Assembly (NCBI GenBank): GCA_027625915.1
Contig: JANTQA010000015.1
Span: 8,709,001-8,773,000, forward strand
Source: Anaeramoeba flamelloides
Lineage: Eukaryota; Metamonada; Anaeramoebidae
Length of the DNA: 64,000 nucleotides
Direction of reading: 5' to 3'
Shown piece by piece: positions 23,043 through 35,395 of this stretch. The notes beneath the pieces are model-generated. The model made no database searches. It was not told the DNA's origin and worked only from the letters and a program-made list of their open reading frames with translations. Position 1 is the stretch's first letter. Each line of letters begins with the position of its first letter. Made by a program: the position numbers and the translations under genes.

Positions 23043-23449
23043 TTATATACTATTATTTTCCAATTAAAAAATGATAATTTTAAGCTCACATTCCTAAATA
23101 TTATTTTAGTCTATAAGTTGAAGTAAAACCAAAGATCTTCACAAAACCAAAATGGTTTAGAAATGATATTTTTAGACATCAAATTAAACTTCCTTATTGA
23201 ATAATACAAAATTTTTACTTTGCTTTTTGTCTGTAATTCGTTATAATTTATTTACATTTTGGAACTTGAAATAAAATTTTTCATTTTTGAATTGGAAAAT
23301 AACTGTAAAGATTCTCTTCTATATTTGATTTTTAACTGGCAAACGATCTTTTCTTCCCCCCCCCCATGCATTCCACTTCTATTTTCTATCAATAATTGTT
23401 AATTCTTTAATTCAAATCTCCGTAATATTTTCAAAGCTAAGATTGAAAT
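23043..23449. other. Spacer with diverged transposon debris
   Basis: A segment starting ACTATTATTTTCCAATTAAA resembles 57,040-57,190 (CTGCTATTTTCCAATTAATA, later GAAATGATATTTTTAG), so it belongs to another old repeat family. Confidence 0.45.
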
Positions 23450-23651
23450 ACAGTCAGTTCTACTTTTAAGGCACAAACTTTCAACGAAATTTATGGCACA
23501 CAAAAAAATCTCAAATTAAGGAACAAAATTTGGAATGTTTTTTTTTTACAATTTATTTTACTAGAATCTGAATTTTGTGCCTTAATTTGGGATTTTTTGT
23601 GTGCCTTAAATTTCGTTGGAAGTTTGTGCCTTCAAAGTGGAACTGACTGTA
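23450..23651. mobile_element. M1 palindromic MITE, copy 2
   Basis: TA, then CAGTCAGTTCTACTTTTAAG; the far end is AGTGGAACTGACTG, then TA. The arms are near-perfect complements of about 90 bp around an A/T centre, with repeated GGCACA/TGTGCC blocks. Confidence 0.9.
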
Positions 23652-25813
23652 ATATGAAATCTCTACTAAATCCAATTAGAAAAAATTTTTTTGATTTAAT
23701 TAGTTTCTTTATTCAGTACACCTTTGTTAATGTATTGTATTATATATATATATATATATATATACGATTTACTATTTGTAGAAAAGGGTGAAAAAAAAAA
23801 AAGTTCAACACCGTTATTTATTAGAAATATTTCTATAATCTGCTAAATAAAATTCACTCAAATAATAAACAAATCAATTTGATAGAACAGTATATTAAAC
23901 CATTATCAATATAACCACCAAATACATATAATATCCAAGTTTTATCTATGCTGACTGAGCTCTTTTGAACCTTCAAAACGCGGATTTTTTTTCCAACAGA
24001 TTATTAATAATAAACATCAGCGTTTAAATAGTACACATTGGCAACATTTTACACATTACAGAAATTTAACTCTTTTTTTTTTTTTTCCAGACTTGGGTAT
24101 TTGGAGATATTAAACCACATTTATATTCTAAGTTCCAATTTAGATTGACTTCAGAGGTTAGGTCTGCGATTATAATAAATGGTTCAATAATATTACATAC
24201 TTTTATTTCAAAATTTCTACATTTTTACAAAATTTTAGATATAAAATAATTTTTAATAAAAATTCGAAAAATGATTATTTTCTTATTTGTTTGTAAAAAA
24301 ATCACATTTTAATCTTTCAATATCTTTATATATTTTTTTAAATTAATTTAAAGAACCCAATTTCTTGTTCATCTACCTTTTTAGTCACCTTTTTTGGTTC
24401 TTTTATTTATACAACCATTAATTTTTTTGGACACAATTTTAAATTTGGAAATGAGTTAAAGGTTGTCAAAACAGGCTGTTTACACATCTGGTATTTATCA
24501 GTAATTTTCAATCATGTCAAAATTCAATTTTGAAAAAAAAAAAAAAACAAATTTTAATGGATTCTAGAAGAAATACAAAATTAAAACCACCTACAAATTG
24601 TAATGTTTGTAATTATTTTATGAATTAGAATACCCACAAAACCAAAAAAAAAAATAATAATAATAATATATTATTAAAACACATAAATTAAGAACTTGTT
24701 AAAAATTTGGAGAGAAAATTAAAAACCAAAAAACCAATACGCAAAGTTGGATATTTTTTTTTTTTTAATTATTAATAGATGTAATATTTATATACGACAA
24801 ACTAATTATATTTGAGTTATTCTGGTTGTAAGAAAATAAATAAACCTTAAACTAATATCAAATACCTTGAAAAGATATTGATCGAAAAAAATGGGGTTGG
24901 CCATTGAAAAAATAAAACATTAAAACAAAAAATTAAAATATGTAACAATTATTTTCATATTTTTTAAAAATCAAAATTATTTCTAATTATCAATGAAATT
25001 ATGTTATTGTGATCTTTTTAAATATTACAAATATGTAAAAAAAAATTGAATATTAGCGTACATGGGTTAATAGAAAAAAAACTTTTATTTAAGATTGTTT
25101 TTTAAATTTCAGTTGAACCCCCTGTTTAGTCACCATCCCACGATTTACCCATTAAAAAATAAAAGGAAAACCTTAAGAAATATTAATCGATCTATTTTTT
25201 CATTCCTATTTTTATTTTTTATGATGAAAACGAAATACCTATATCCTAATAAATACCCATCAAATAAAAATGAATGTATTTAAAATTATTTTTATGTATA
25301 AATTGTCAACATTTAAAAAGTAAATTTAATTTCAAATAAAATTCAATATTTTTTATATATTTATTACAGAATAGTCCATAGGTAACTGATAAAACCTTAT
25401 ACTATAATAAAAAAATTGGGATTTATTAAGAAATACCAATTAAAATTCAGAGTTTTTTTATTACTAAAAGGTGTTTTCCAAAAATTCATAATGTATATTT
25501 TATTAATTTTGAAACTCCAAGTCATATGATGACCATTTTAGTATATATAGTAAGTAATAAAAATAACATCAAACTATAAACACTTATTTTTGTTCTTTTT
25601 TAAATAACAAAAAAAAAATAATTGATCTTTATTTGATAAGATTGAGAATCTTTGAAATTATGTTATGTGGAATCGGTTTATTTATATATCGTTATTTGAA
25701 TTTTAAAATTAAAATAAGTACTATTTAAAAAGATGGTTTAAATTGACATTCCAAACATTGGACACAGTAGAATTCGCTTTATGCAACTTTAAGCTTAAAA
25801 AAGAAATTATTAT
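23652..25813. other. Intergenic, no gene seen
   Basis: Contains the (TA)n run at 23,740-23,764 and poly-A/T tracts. Short reading frames lack motifs and coding composition. Confidence 0.5.
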
Positions 25814-26013
25814 TACAGTCAGTTCCACTTTTAAGGCACAAACTTTCAACCAAATTTAAGGCACAATAAAAATCCCAAATTAAGGCACAAAATTCAGATT
25901 CTAGTAAAATAAATTGTAATAAAAAAAATTACAAATTTTGTGCCTTAATTTGAGATTTTTTTGTGTCTTAAATTTCGTTGATAGTTTGTGTCTTAAAAGT
26001 GGAACTGACTGTA
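25814..26013. mobile_element. M1 palindromic MITE, copy 3
   Basis: TA, then CAGTCAGTTCCACTTTTAAG, and at the other end AAAAGTGGAACTGACTG, then TA. Well preserved. Confidence 0.92.
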
Positions 26014-27870
26014 AAAATATTTTTTTTTTTTTTTTTACGACAAGACACGACATTAATAATTTTAAAAACAAACAAAGTAATTCAATAAAGTGATATTTCT
26101 CAAAAAGAATTTTATACAGTGATTTTTTTCTTTAACCAATGCTGAATTAGATCAATTAAATGAATATAATTTTAATTAAAATTCAATTAGGCCATTGCTA
26201 AGAAATAGAAAGTAATTTATTTCACAAAAATTTTCAAACCAAAAGTTTTTCCGTCCAAATTAAAAATAAAATTGATTACAGAAGAAAGTGGAATTTTTTC
26301 AAATACTAAACTATAATATCGGTATATGTCCTTAATAAAATTAACCACTATTTTTTTCTGATTAATATTTTTCGAAATTAAGAACATAACTTAATTAAAT
26401 TAAACCACTGTGATAATTTTTTTTAGAATAAAAACACTCTCAACTTTTGAATATCGAAAATATTTTTTGGAATTAGTGTGCACTTTTTTATTTTTTTTTG
26501 AAATATTGGGGTTGAGAAAAGTCCAAAATCAAAGAATAAGTTAATATATTAAATTAGAATGCTTTTCGAGAGAGTTTATCCTTTTAGTTTAACTTTTTTT
26601 TTATTTTACCATTTAAAACTAAAAAAAACATTTGAAGACCAAATTAGTGCCTTTTGTGAAAAGAAAATTCCCCATAATTTAGAATTTGTTTTTGTAAATG
26701 AGCTAAAACAAGATAGTGTATCTAAAAATATACATAATTTCAAGTTTGAATTCAATAATTTTGGCAAAAAATGTTTTCAAGAAAAAGCTAAATTGAAACT
26801 TTATTTATTTTTATTTTATCATTTTGTTTTTTTCATTGTAACAATGGAAAGTATTTGATCATTTTTCTATTTTTAGTGTTTTTTTGGGTCGTAGGGACAT
26901 ATAAAAGATTTTATTTATTTTTTTAGTACAATTTTAAAATTTTTTGTATTCAATATTTTGTAATTTGTCTGTAAATAGATATATATATATATATATATAT
27001 ATAACTTTTCTATCCTTTCTTTTTATACAAACATTGATTAAATTAGTTAAAGGAGTGATTTTGATGATTAAATTTGTCTACACAGAGGCACTACTAAAAT
27101 ATACTTACCCCCTTTAGAGTAAACATTTTGAAGATTTGAAATCAGTATTTTAAACCAAAACAAACCAAAAGTAATGTAAAAAAATGAGTCGATCAAAGCC
27201 AATGAAGAAATATGGAAACTAATAACCCTATTAACACTTTATGAATAAAAAAAGACAAAACAAAATATTCCTCTTGATCATTCAATGAAGAACAAGTCAC
27301 CAATTTATTTCAGGGTAAATAACACAAAAGGGTTTTCGATTTTTGAAAATATCAAACACTTTTTTTGAGAAATTTTAAAGATATGAGGAAAACACCAAGA
27401 TAAATAGTATTCAATTCATATTTCACAAAATCATATCTTTAACTATCAGAAGATCTTTTTGTTGAAATTAGAATTGTGAAGACTCTAGAAAAAGAAAGAC
27501 AAAAAAGAAAAAGAAAACATTATTTGAGGGTTTTCTATAAAAAGGAAGAGAAGAATTAATATTCTATTCTTGAAATAATAAGGAACAACACAATCCAAAA
27601 TTCATCGAATTAAAATTACACTTTCATCTCAGACTTCCTTATTAATTTATTTTAAGTAACAATTATTCGGTTTTTTTTTTCCAACCAACCATTACATAAT
27701 TTGGAATAAAGGAAAAAAAGGAAAACCAAAAATCTTAATGGCAAAGATAAATCTTGTTCAATTACATCATTTACTTTATTTTTAATCAAAAAAAAAAAAA
27801 AAAAACAAATCTTTCATTTTTTATTTTTTTGCTTATTTTAAAGGACAATAGTTTCTCATAAAACAAAATA
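26014..27870. other. Intergenic upstream of RIO2
   Basis: I see no supported gene. The 99-residue frame at 26,559-26,858 has no motif and non-coding composition. A (TA)n run lies at 26,979-27,003. A 17-A/T tract lies just before the RIO2 start. Confidence 0.45.
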
Positions 27871-29367
27871 ATGAGACTAGACGTAAGTGTTTTTAAATTT
27901 CTTCGTAATGAACATTTTCGAGTTTTGATCGGAATTGAATTAGGCATGCGAAACCATTCAATCGTCCCAACAAACTTGATCCAAAAGTTGTCCAAATTAA
28001 AACATGGAGGGATTTATTCGTTGATCAACAGCTTACATAAATTCAAATTGGTTCACCATGAAAGTAAGCCATACGATGGCTACAAGCTGACATATTTGGG
28101 GTATGATTATTTGGCCTTGCGAACGTTTGTCAAGAGGGGCACTATTACAAGCGTTGGAAGGAAAATCGGAACAGGGAAGGAATCTGACGTTTATGAGGTC
28201 ATGGGGAAAAATGAGAATGAGGTTTTGTGTTTAAAACTGCACCGATTGGGGAGGACGTCCTTCCGCGACGTCAAAAGGAAAAGGGGGTATCTCAAAAATA
28301 GGAACGCGTCTTCGTGGCTATACCTGTCAAGGCTGTCTGCGTTAAAGGAATTTGCCTACATGCGCGCCCTATACATCCGAAAATTCCCCGTCCCAAGGCC
28401 GGTGGACTCGTCTCGCCACGCGGTGTTAATGTCTTATGTCGAAGGAGCGCCCCTGTGCCAAATCACCTATTTGGAAAAGCCAAATCTTGTGATCCATCAA
28501 ATGTTTGATATGATGGAGCGATTAGCAAGGCACGGGCTAGTGCATTGTGACTTTAATGAATTTAACGTAATCATTGACGACAACCATAAAGTCACCTTAT
28601 TTGATTTCCCCCAAATGATCCCAATTGACCATCCACAAGCAGAAGAATTCTTTTTTAGGGATGTTAATTTTGTCAAAAAATTCTTTGCTCGAAAATTTAA
28701 TTTGAAGTTTACAAGGAAAGTCGTCTTCCCAAAAGAGGTTGTGCAAAATACATTATTAGAAAAAAAGGATATCAAGAATAAAAAAGACCAAGAAGAACAA
28801 GAAGTACAACAACAAGAAGAAGAAAATAATAAAAATGAAGACAAAAAAGAAGAGAAAGAAAAAATTACAACCTTGATTCCAAAATTTCAAGCTGATTTAG
28901 ATCTTGAACTAATGGAAGAAATTCGAAAAAATAAATCAACTCGCATCGCAAAAAGAAAAGACAAATGGGAAAAAGAGCTTGAAGACGGTGTTGAAAGTTA
29001 TAGTTCTTCAAGTGGATCTGAAGAACCAAACCAATTAGAGAATGAAAACAAATCTGACGAAGAAGGCGAAAATGAAAGTACTAGTGAAAATGAAAATGAA
29101 AGTTCTGATGAAAACGAAAGTTCTTATGAAAGTGAGAATGGAAACGAAGAAAATTCTAACACGAAGGAAATGGAAAAGGAAAAGGAAAAGGAAAAGGAAA
29201 AAGAAAACGAAAAACATGAGGATCAGGAACAAGAACATAGAATACATAGAAAAGTAAAGAGAGCACTAGATAAAAAACATAATAATTATAAATTTAGAAA
29301 CAAAAGAAAAATAAAAGGTAGTCGTAAAAAAAATAGAAGAGAAACAAGTAATAATGGTCTTTTTTAA
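27871..29367 (+). CDS. RIOK2: RIO2-family atypical protein kinase
   Basis: 498 residues, single exon. It acts in final maturation of the small ribosomal subunit, binding pre-40S particles in the cytoplasm. Residues 1-85 are the RIO2 winged helix (MRLDVSVFKFLRNEHFRVLI; TYLGYDYLAL). The RIO kinase domain follows: P-loop GTGKESDVYEV (100-110), catalytic Lys122 in LKLHRLGRTSFRDVKRKRGY, catalytic loop HCDFNEFNVII with Asp227 and Asn232, and metal-binding FDFPQMIP with Asp245, the residue expected to form the phospho-aspartate. From about residue 300 the protein is low-complexity: Glu/Lys/Gln runs, Ser/Glu/Asn repeats, a Lys-Glu repeat and a basic tail. The part of the DNA encoding the kinase core is unusually G+C-rich for this window. 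Confidence 0.97.
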   Translation: MRLDVSVFKFLRNEHFRVLIGIELGMRNHSIVPTNLIQKLSKLKHGGIYSLINSLHKFKLVHHESKPYDGYKLTYLGYDYLALRTFVKRGTITSVGRKIGTGKESDVYEVMGKNENEVLCLKLHRLGRTSFRDVKRKRGYLKNRNASSWLYLSRLSALKEFAYMRALYIRKFPVPRPVDSSRHAVLMSYVEGAPLCQITYLEKPNLVIHQMFDMMERLARHGLVHCDFNEFNVIIDDNHKVTLFDFPQMIPIDHPQAEEFFFRDVNFVKKFFARKFNLKFTRKVVFPKEVVQNTLLEKKDIKNKKDQEEQEVQQQEEENNKNEDKKEEKEKITTLIPKFQADLDLELMEEIRKNKSTRIAKRKDKWEKELEDGVESYSSSSGSEEPNQLENENKSDEEGENESTSENENESSDENESSYESENGNEENSNTKEMEKEKEKEKEKENEKHEDQEQEHRIHRKVKRALDKKHNNYKFRNKRKIKGSRKKNRRETSNNGLF

Positions 29368-30025
29368 AAATCTTCTTTCGTAATATTAAATTCGTTTTTG
29401 AAAATTGTTTAAAAAATATAATATATAGATAAATACACATAAACACACATTCACACACCCACACACATATATAAATAATAGAATAAAAATTAATTCAAGA
29501 TATTAAATAAAAAATGAAAATTTATCGATGATTTAATAAATTTCTAAAAAATGAAAATTAATTTTTATTTCTGTGAAGGATTAAATAAAATTTTAAAATG
29601 TTTTTTTTTTGTAAAAACTTTTAAAAAAGTTGTTAATTTTTTTTATTTTTATTTGGAAAATTCTTCTGAAAGGATTTTTTCAGTTATTATCAAAGTTAAT
29701 GAAATATCTTGATAGATATCCTAAGGTAATTTTTGAAGACCAATTTAAAGAGTAACATTATTCTAACTGTATAATTGTAATTAATGTTAAGAGAAATGTA
29801 TCCTCTGTGAAACACTTTGAGATTTCATAATGTTCTAATAATCAGTCATGGGCATTACTTTTACCATAATGAGATCACCAAAAAATTGTGATAGATAAAT
29901 AGAGAATTTTATGATAGGAATACGAATTCAGAAAAAAAGAGGAAAAATAGCCCTTTTCCAAATTATTTACATCAATAGAATAACTATTTTATATATATAT
30001 ATAATGAAATAGAATTGTATATTCT
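29368..30025. other. Spacer after RIO2
   Basis: CA-rich microsatellite (about 29,430-29,470) and A/T-rich DNA; no gene seen. Confidence 0.5.
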
Positions 30026-30380
30026 TAAGGGATTAGCTTCTTCCAAGAAGAGGTCCAAGGTTAAAGTATCTTCCCATTGGGTGTAAATCGGGTTCGTACC
30101 CCATGGTTCAACTGTCTCTAAAAAAAAGATTTGTAAAGTAGTAGTACTTTTTGTTGATCTCATCAATTAAAAATGATTCTTTTTTTAGTCAAAAAACCCC
30201 AACAATTTCAGAAAAAAATTTACATTTCACCACAGATTTAAAGCTTTGAATTATTAATATTCATACCTCAATGTTGCAAAATATCTATCTTAAATTTGCA
30301 GTGAAATTTAGTTTGGTTAATATAAAGAATTCAATTTTTAAACGGTAAATCAAATAAAAAATAATTGATTTTTTTGACAA
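30026..30380 (+). mobile_element. R3 repeat, well-preserved copy with tRNA-like T-loop
   Basis: Collinear with 8,060-8,395 on the other strand. It begins TTAAGGGATTAGCTTCTTCC and contains GGGTTCGTACCCC about 60 bp in, which resembles a B box. It continues CATGGTTCAACTGTCTCTAA and TTGTTGATCTCATCAATTAA, then an inner inverted pair (ACATTTCACCACAGATTTAA; CTTAAATTTGCAGTGAAATT). It could be a SINE or a DNA-type MITE; the inverted pair and TTAA edge favour the latter. Confidence 0.6.
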
Positions 30381-30553
30381 ATTATTTCAGAAATCTTGGA
30401 AGCTTATTGGTATTACAATCAGCTTTATAAAAAGGAAACAAAACTAATTCAGCCATGGGCTTTTATCCCAGTGGTTTTTGATCGAATTAATCTTTGAAAT
30501 AAAAAATGAGATAATTGACTTTTAGGTGAGAACAAGTTGTTTAAAAACACAAT

Positions 30554-30753
30554 TACAGTCAGTTCCGCTTTTAAGACACAAACTTTCAACTAAATTTTTG
30601 ACAAGAAAAATCTCAAATTAAAGTCACAAAATTCAAATTCTAGTAAAATAATTTGTATAAAAAAAATTTCTAAAAAATGTGCCACAATTTAAGATTTTTT
30701 TGTGCCTGGAATTTGGTTGGAACGTTGTGTCTCTAAAAGTGGGAATGGTTGTA
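30554..30753. mobile_element. M1 palindromic MITE, copy 4
   Basis: TA, then CAGTCAGTTCCGCTTTTAAG. The right end is more worn (GGGAATGGTTGTA). It lies only 400 bp from copy 5. Confidence 0.85.
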
Positions 30754-31152
30754 TACAATTTATTTGGTTTCTATTTTTAGTTTTGGAAAAGAAATTAAAA
30801 ACAAATTTCCCAAAAAATAAATATTTTTAATTAAGATTATTAGTAAAAAATATCATAATTTATTGTCAATTATTATTTCGAATAGATTTTTTAGATTTAT
30901 GTTAATTATGCAGAAATATTATCATTAACACCCAAGTCAAAACTTCTATCATGGACGAATATATGGTGATAAAAATCCTTTAGGGGGTTTAAAACCAGTA
31001 TTTCAAAGGAAATTCCGTGGTATTTAAATTCTTGTTATAATATAATAATTTACTACCCTGTGGTATAACTAAGGTCAAATGGATTTTGAAGGTGATCGAA
31101 TTTATTTTTGTAGAAATTTTAAATTATCAATTGATTTTAATCGAAATTTTCT

Positions 31153-31353
31153 TACAGTCATTTTCACTTTTAAGTCTACAACCTTTCAACCAAATTTAAG
31201 GCACAAAAAAATCTCAAATTAAGACACAAAATTCAAATTCAAGTAAAAATAAATTGTAAAAAAAAAAATTCCAAATTTTGTGCCTTAATTTGAGATTTTT
31301 TTGTGCCTTAAATTTCGTTGAAAGTTTGTGCCTTAAAAGTGGAACTGACTGTA
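31153..31353. mobile_element. M1 palindromic MITE, copy 5
   Basis: TA, then CAGTCATTTTCACTTTTAAG; the right end is AAAAGTGGAACTGACTG, then TA. The right arm is close to the family consensus. Confidence 0.9.
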
Positions 31354-31436
31354 CCCCATTTAAATATCATTTATTTAAAATTGAAAAAATCCAAATTTTA
31401 AATCAAAATTATTGCTGAACGATCAGTCACAAGACT

Positions 31437-31953
31437 TTAACTACCAAGTTTTTTGGTGAAAATGGTGAAATAATGTATAAAACTAATCTTGAAAGAGTTA
31501 TAAAATCCAAATAATATTTGTCTAATGAGACTTTCTTTTAGAAAAAATGTGAAATTTTCACAATTTCAACAATTTTCACAATTTTTACCTGTTAGATCAT
31601 GCAATATTTGGATTTTAATATTTTAGAATTTCCATTTCAACTTTTTGAACTCACATTATATACTTGGGTCGTTCTATATATTTTTTACATTTTCTTAGAC
31701 AAGTCTGAAATGTTCTCAAATTTGAAATGCATTTGTTATTCCATGAAACAATTTTTTAAAATTTTTTTTTTTATTATTTTCTATTTCCTTTTAATTGAAA
31801 AAGAAAAGAAAAATAGTATTGTGAAAAGAGAATAATGATGACAAAAAATGTTTTTTTTTTGTCCAATTTATTCGGTGTGGAATTTTTTTGTGGAAACGAA
31901 AGCAAAATAACACAATTAATCAACCCCCTCAAGGGTGGGAACTTAGCCCTTAA
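31437..31953 (-). mobile_element. TTAA-type element T2, short copy without later insertions
   Basis: TTAA at both edges. On the minus strand it starts GGGCTAAGTTCCCACCCTTG, and the other end reads CTACCAAGTTTTTTGG inward. It is collinear with 56,493-57,547 on the other strand, but lacks the two insertions found there. No coding sequence is conserved between the copies. Confidence 0.75.
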
Positions 31954-34900
31954 ATCGAAAATTATCTCTCATAAATTTGTCTCAAAATGTTTGGTTTCTT
32001 AAAATACACGTGCCCAGAACACAAAGTCCAAGTTTTACAGTAAACCCATTGTTTTTACTTCTTCTTCCTTCTAATACAATATCTAATTCAGTTTGAAGTC
32101 AAATTTCGAATACTGTTAATTGTACAATAAAAAGATCAAAATTTTCAGTTGGCTTTCGAAAAAAAAATCCCATCCCACAAGATTTGAAACAACAAAATTC
32201 CCAATTCTAAAAAGGTACTAATTATTTAAGCTAGTTTTAAGAATTCTAAATTTGAAATTTTTCATTATTTTTTAAATCTTATTTTGGATAAGCTTAATGA
32301 AAATTTTGATCCATTTATTTTGAAATATTTAGTATTAAGTCAATTTAGAAGGTTAACTTCTTATTTTTTTTGAAAAAATTTACAATGGAAAGGCCATGAG
32401 ATTAAAATTAATCCTAATTTAACATCTTTTTGGAAATTGGTTGATTGTTTTTTACTCATTTTAAAAAATCTATCAGTCGATTATAGCTCCTCTCTAAAAC
32501 AAATATTTTACTTTTGATCAATCTTTTAAAAAAATTTTGCACTTTTTTATAATAAAACAATAAGAAACCAATAAAATATTTACTAATTATTTATTGAAAT
32601 TTGAAATTTTTGAGATAAAATTTTGATTAAATTTTTTTATAGGCTGTAAAAATTCGATTAAATAATAAAGTAAAATTTTTCCTACATTTTCACTTTTGAT
32701 TTTCCTTTTTAAAGAGAATTTTAAGAAATATATCGCAATTTGTGATCAGTATTTATTATTTTGATACTTTTTTATTTTTTGTCTTGGATAATGACATTGG
32801 GTGGTCCAAGATCCTGAAATGAAGAAGATTTCAGAATTAAAAAAAAAGGAAAAAGTGTGAATGTTGCCCATTTAAATTTTTGATACCAGAAGTGTCATCC
32901 TTTCATGGAAAATTCTAAGTTCATCAAATATCAGACCAGATAAAAAAAAAGAAAAAAGAACCAAAAAGATAATAAGAGAACTTAAATTTCAATCAATTCC
33001 TTTGGAAACTTTTATTAAAAAAAAAAATTGAAGTGAAAATTTGTTCCCATTCATTATCCAAACATCAGTAGAACAATTTTCGTAATCTTTGAATATGAAA
33101 GCTTTCTTGAAAAAACGAAATGGCTCTTTTGATTCATATCATGGGTTTACCAAGTCTATAGAGTTATTTTATCGAATGTTGTAGAAATTATGTACAAGGA
33201 TTTTATTTTCTATTTTCCTTCAGAAATCCCATTCCCTGAAAAAAATATTCACTTAAACACAATGTAGATCTTTGGTTTTTTACACAGAATGTTCAATAAT
33301 CTCAATTCATTAAAAATTAAAATAGAAAATGTAATTAAAAAAAATTTGGGAAAAATTATTACGGTCTGCTTTCGAAAAAAATCACATACCCACCACTAAT
33401 AAAAATTTCGAGAAACCTTTTTAATTCTAAAAAAAAAATATTTTTCCATTTTTTTATTCTGATCAAGATTTCACAAAATCGAACAAACTAAAAACAAAAA
33501 CAATAGTTATCTCGTTTGAAACTTTAATCTCTTTCTTAGAGTTCCTTTTTTTGAAAATTCAATACGAGAAAAGTCAAAAAACATCGATTTTATTTAACAG
33601 GTTAAAACCCAAATTATTATCTCTGTAAAAAAAAATTAGGATAAGGATTATGAAAATTTCAACTTGTTTTCGATTTTTTTCAATCCAAAGATGAAACAAA
33701 AAAACGATTCTTTGAAAAATTTTACCTTTCTGAGTTCAAATATGTGAAATTCAAATTGAGTGAAAGATTAAAATCCAAAGGAAGGTATGACTAATAGCAC
33801 CATAAATCTTCAAAAAAATCATTTTTTTTATTACTTTTTTTGGCTTGCTTATTCTTTTTTCTGAAGAGTTTTTTAATTGAAAAAATATTCAACAAGTTGA
33901 ATTACCAACAAGAAAAACATTGAATTGGAATGAAGAAACAAAAACCTTTTGTTTTGTTTTTAATTTTTACTAGCCTTTTTTTAGGTAAACACATTTTTTT
34001 TTTTAAAAATACTTTTTTTTTTTTCTTCCTTTTTTCTTCTTTTTAAAAATTAAATTCTTCTTACAACGACTTTTATCCATATTTTGTTTTTGTAAATTCA
34101 AAAATAAATCGAACTAAACTTTTTCAGTTTATCCCAAAAATGCTTCCAAATTCCCAAAAAAAAACAATCTTGTTTTTGCATCAAAAAATGGGAATAAATT
34201 TTCACTTCGTTTCCCTTCATTTTTCTCTTTCAATAAAAAGAGTTTCCAAAAGAATAGATTGAAATTTGTCTTCTCTAATTAACTGCTTGGTTCTTTTTTC
34301 TTTTTTGTCTTCCCATGTATTTGATGAACTAAACATCCCAACAGAAAGTCTGGTTTCCAGAATCGAAAAAAAGATAATCAGTTGAAAACGCGTTCCCACT
34401 TATATTTCAAACACCATCAAAAAGGCGATTTTCAGAAAACATAAAATCCACAATTCTCAAAAAGGGAAACTCAAAATTTAAACAAGATTTAATTAAAAAG
34501 CTATAATTTTTGTTTTGATCTTTTAAATTTGTTTTTGTCAAGGTGAATAAAATTTTGGTCGCTTTATTTTTCAATTAAAACCAAATTAAGAAAAAAAAAA
34601 CCTAATTTAATTTTTTAATTCTTTTCTTCAAAAAATCTTACTTTTACAAAGCTTTTCACCTTTACTAACCTTTAACCCTTTTAAAGTGTTGAATAGTTTT
34701 TGAAAGGTTTGAAACCTTACAAAGCTTACAGCCAATTTTCAAATACTCGAAGCTTTATCAAAGCCAGGTTATTTTTTGTAGTGCTGCCTAAAAAAAAGAA
34801 ATTCGTTTGAACAATTCAAAACTGTTACACTTTTACCCCTTTTTTAAAAACGAAAAAAAAAAACCCAATTATTCCTGATGTTTGAGAATTTGAAAATAAT

Positions 34901-35293
34901 GTGGTACATTTTTTCAGCATATTTATAGAACCCATTTACATCCCTATAAAGCAATTAAATTAAAATTTTCATCTATTTGGTGATTTGTAATCCTTCTCTA
35001 TTACATTTAAACAAACTTTTTATAATGCAATAATTGATTTTTCATAAACAAGCCGATTTGTATTAACCTTTAGGCATGCTTGTTAAAAAGTAATCTATCA
35101 TTTTATTCTGATTGAAAAAAAATCAATTAGCTTGGTTTAATCAATTTAATGGTAATTATATTGAAAACCTAAACGATTGGGTGATTTTTTTTGGTTCAAT
35201 AATTTTTATTTAAATAAAGTGATCGAACAATACACTTTTTATGTATGAAAAAAAAAAACTACAGTCGTTAAAAAAATTCAAATACTTTGATTA
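31954..35293. other. Gene-free stretch with foldback debris
   Basis: Pairs of M2-like arms lie near 32,870-33,070 and 34,180-34,415 (for example TGGGAATAAATTTTCACTTC and CGCGTTCCCACTTATATTTC). No gene, RNA or intact element is supported. Confidence 0.45.
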
Positions 35294-35388
35294 CAAAGTA
35301 ACCAAAGTAACCAAAGTAACCAAAGTAACCAAAGTAACCAAAGTAACCAAAGGAATCAAAGGAATCAAAGGAAACAAAGTAATGAAAG
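35294..35388. repeat. 9-bp tandem repeat (AAAGTAACC)n
   Basis: About ten units; the first are exact and the last drift to AAAGGAATC and AAAGGAAAC. It abuts the inverted-repeat element that follows. Confidence 0.95.
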
Positions 35389-35395
35389 AATTGAA

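Noticed and set aside
26559-26858. 99-residue frame with hydrophobic ends
   Set aside because: Its base composition matches the spacer, with no motif and no repeat of the frame elsewhere; chance is enough in A/T-rich DNA.
30029-30105. Possible tRNA gene around GGGTTCGTACCCC
   Set aside because: There is no pairing acceptor stem or anticodon arm, and the block sits in a dispersed repeat.
35294-35388. CRISPR-like array
   Set aside because: The 9-bp units are contiguous with no spacers; it is a plain minisatellite in a eukaryotic genome.
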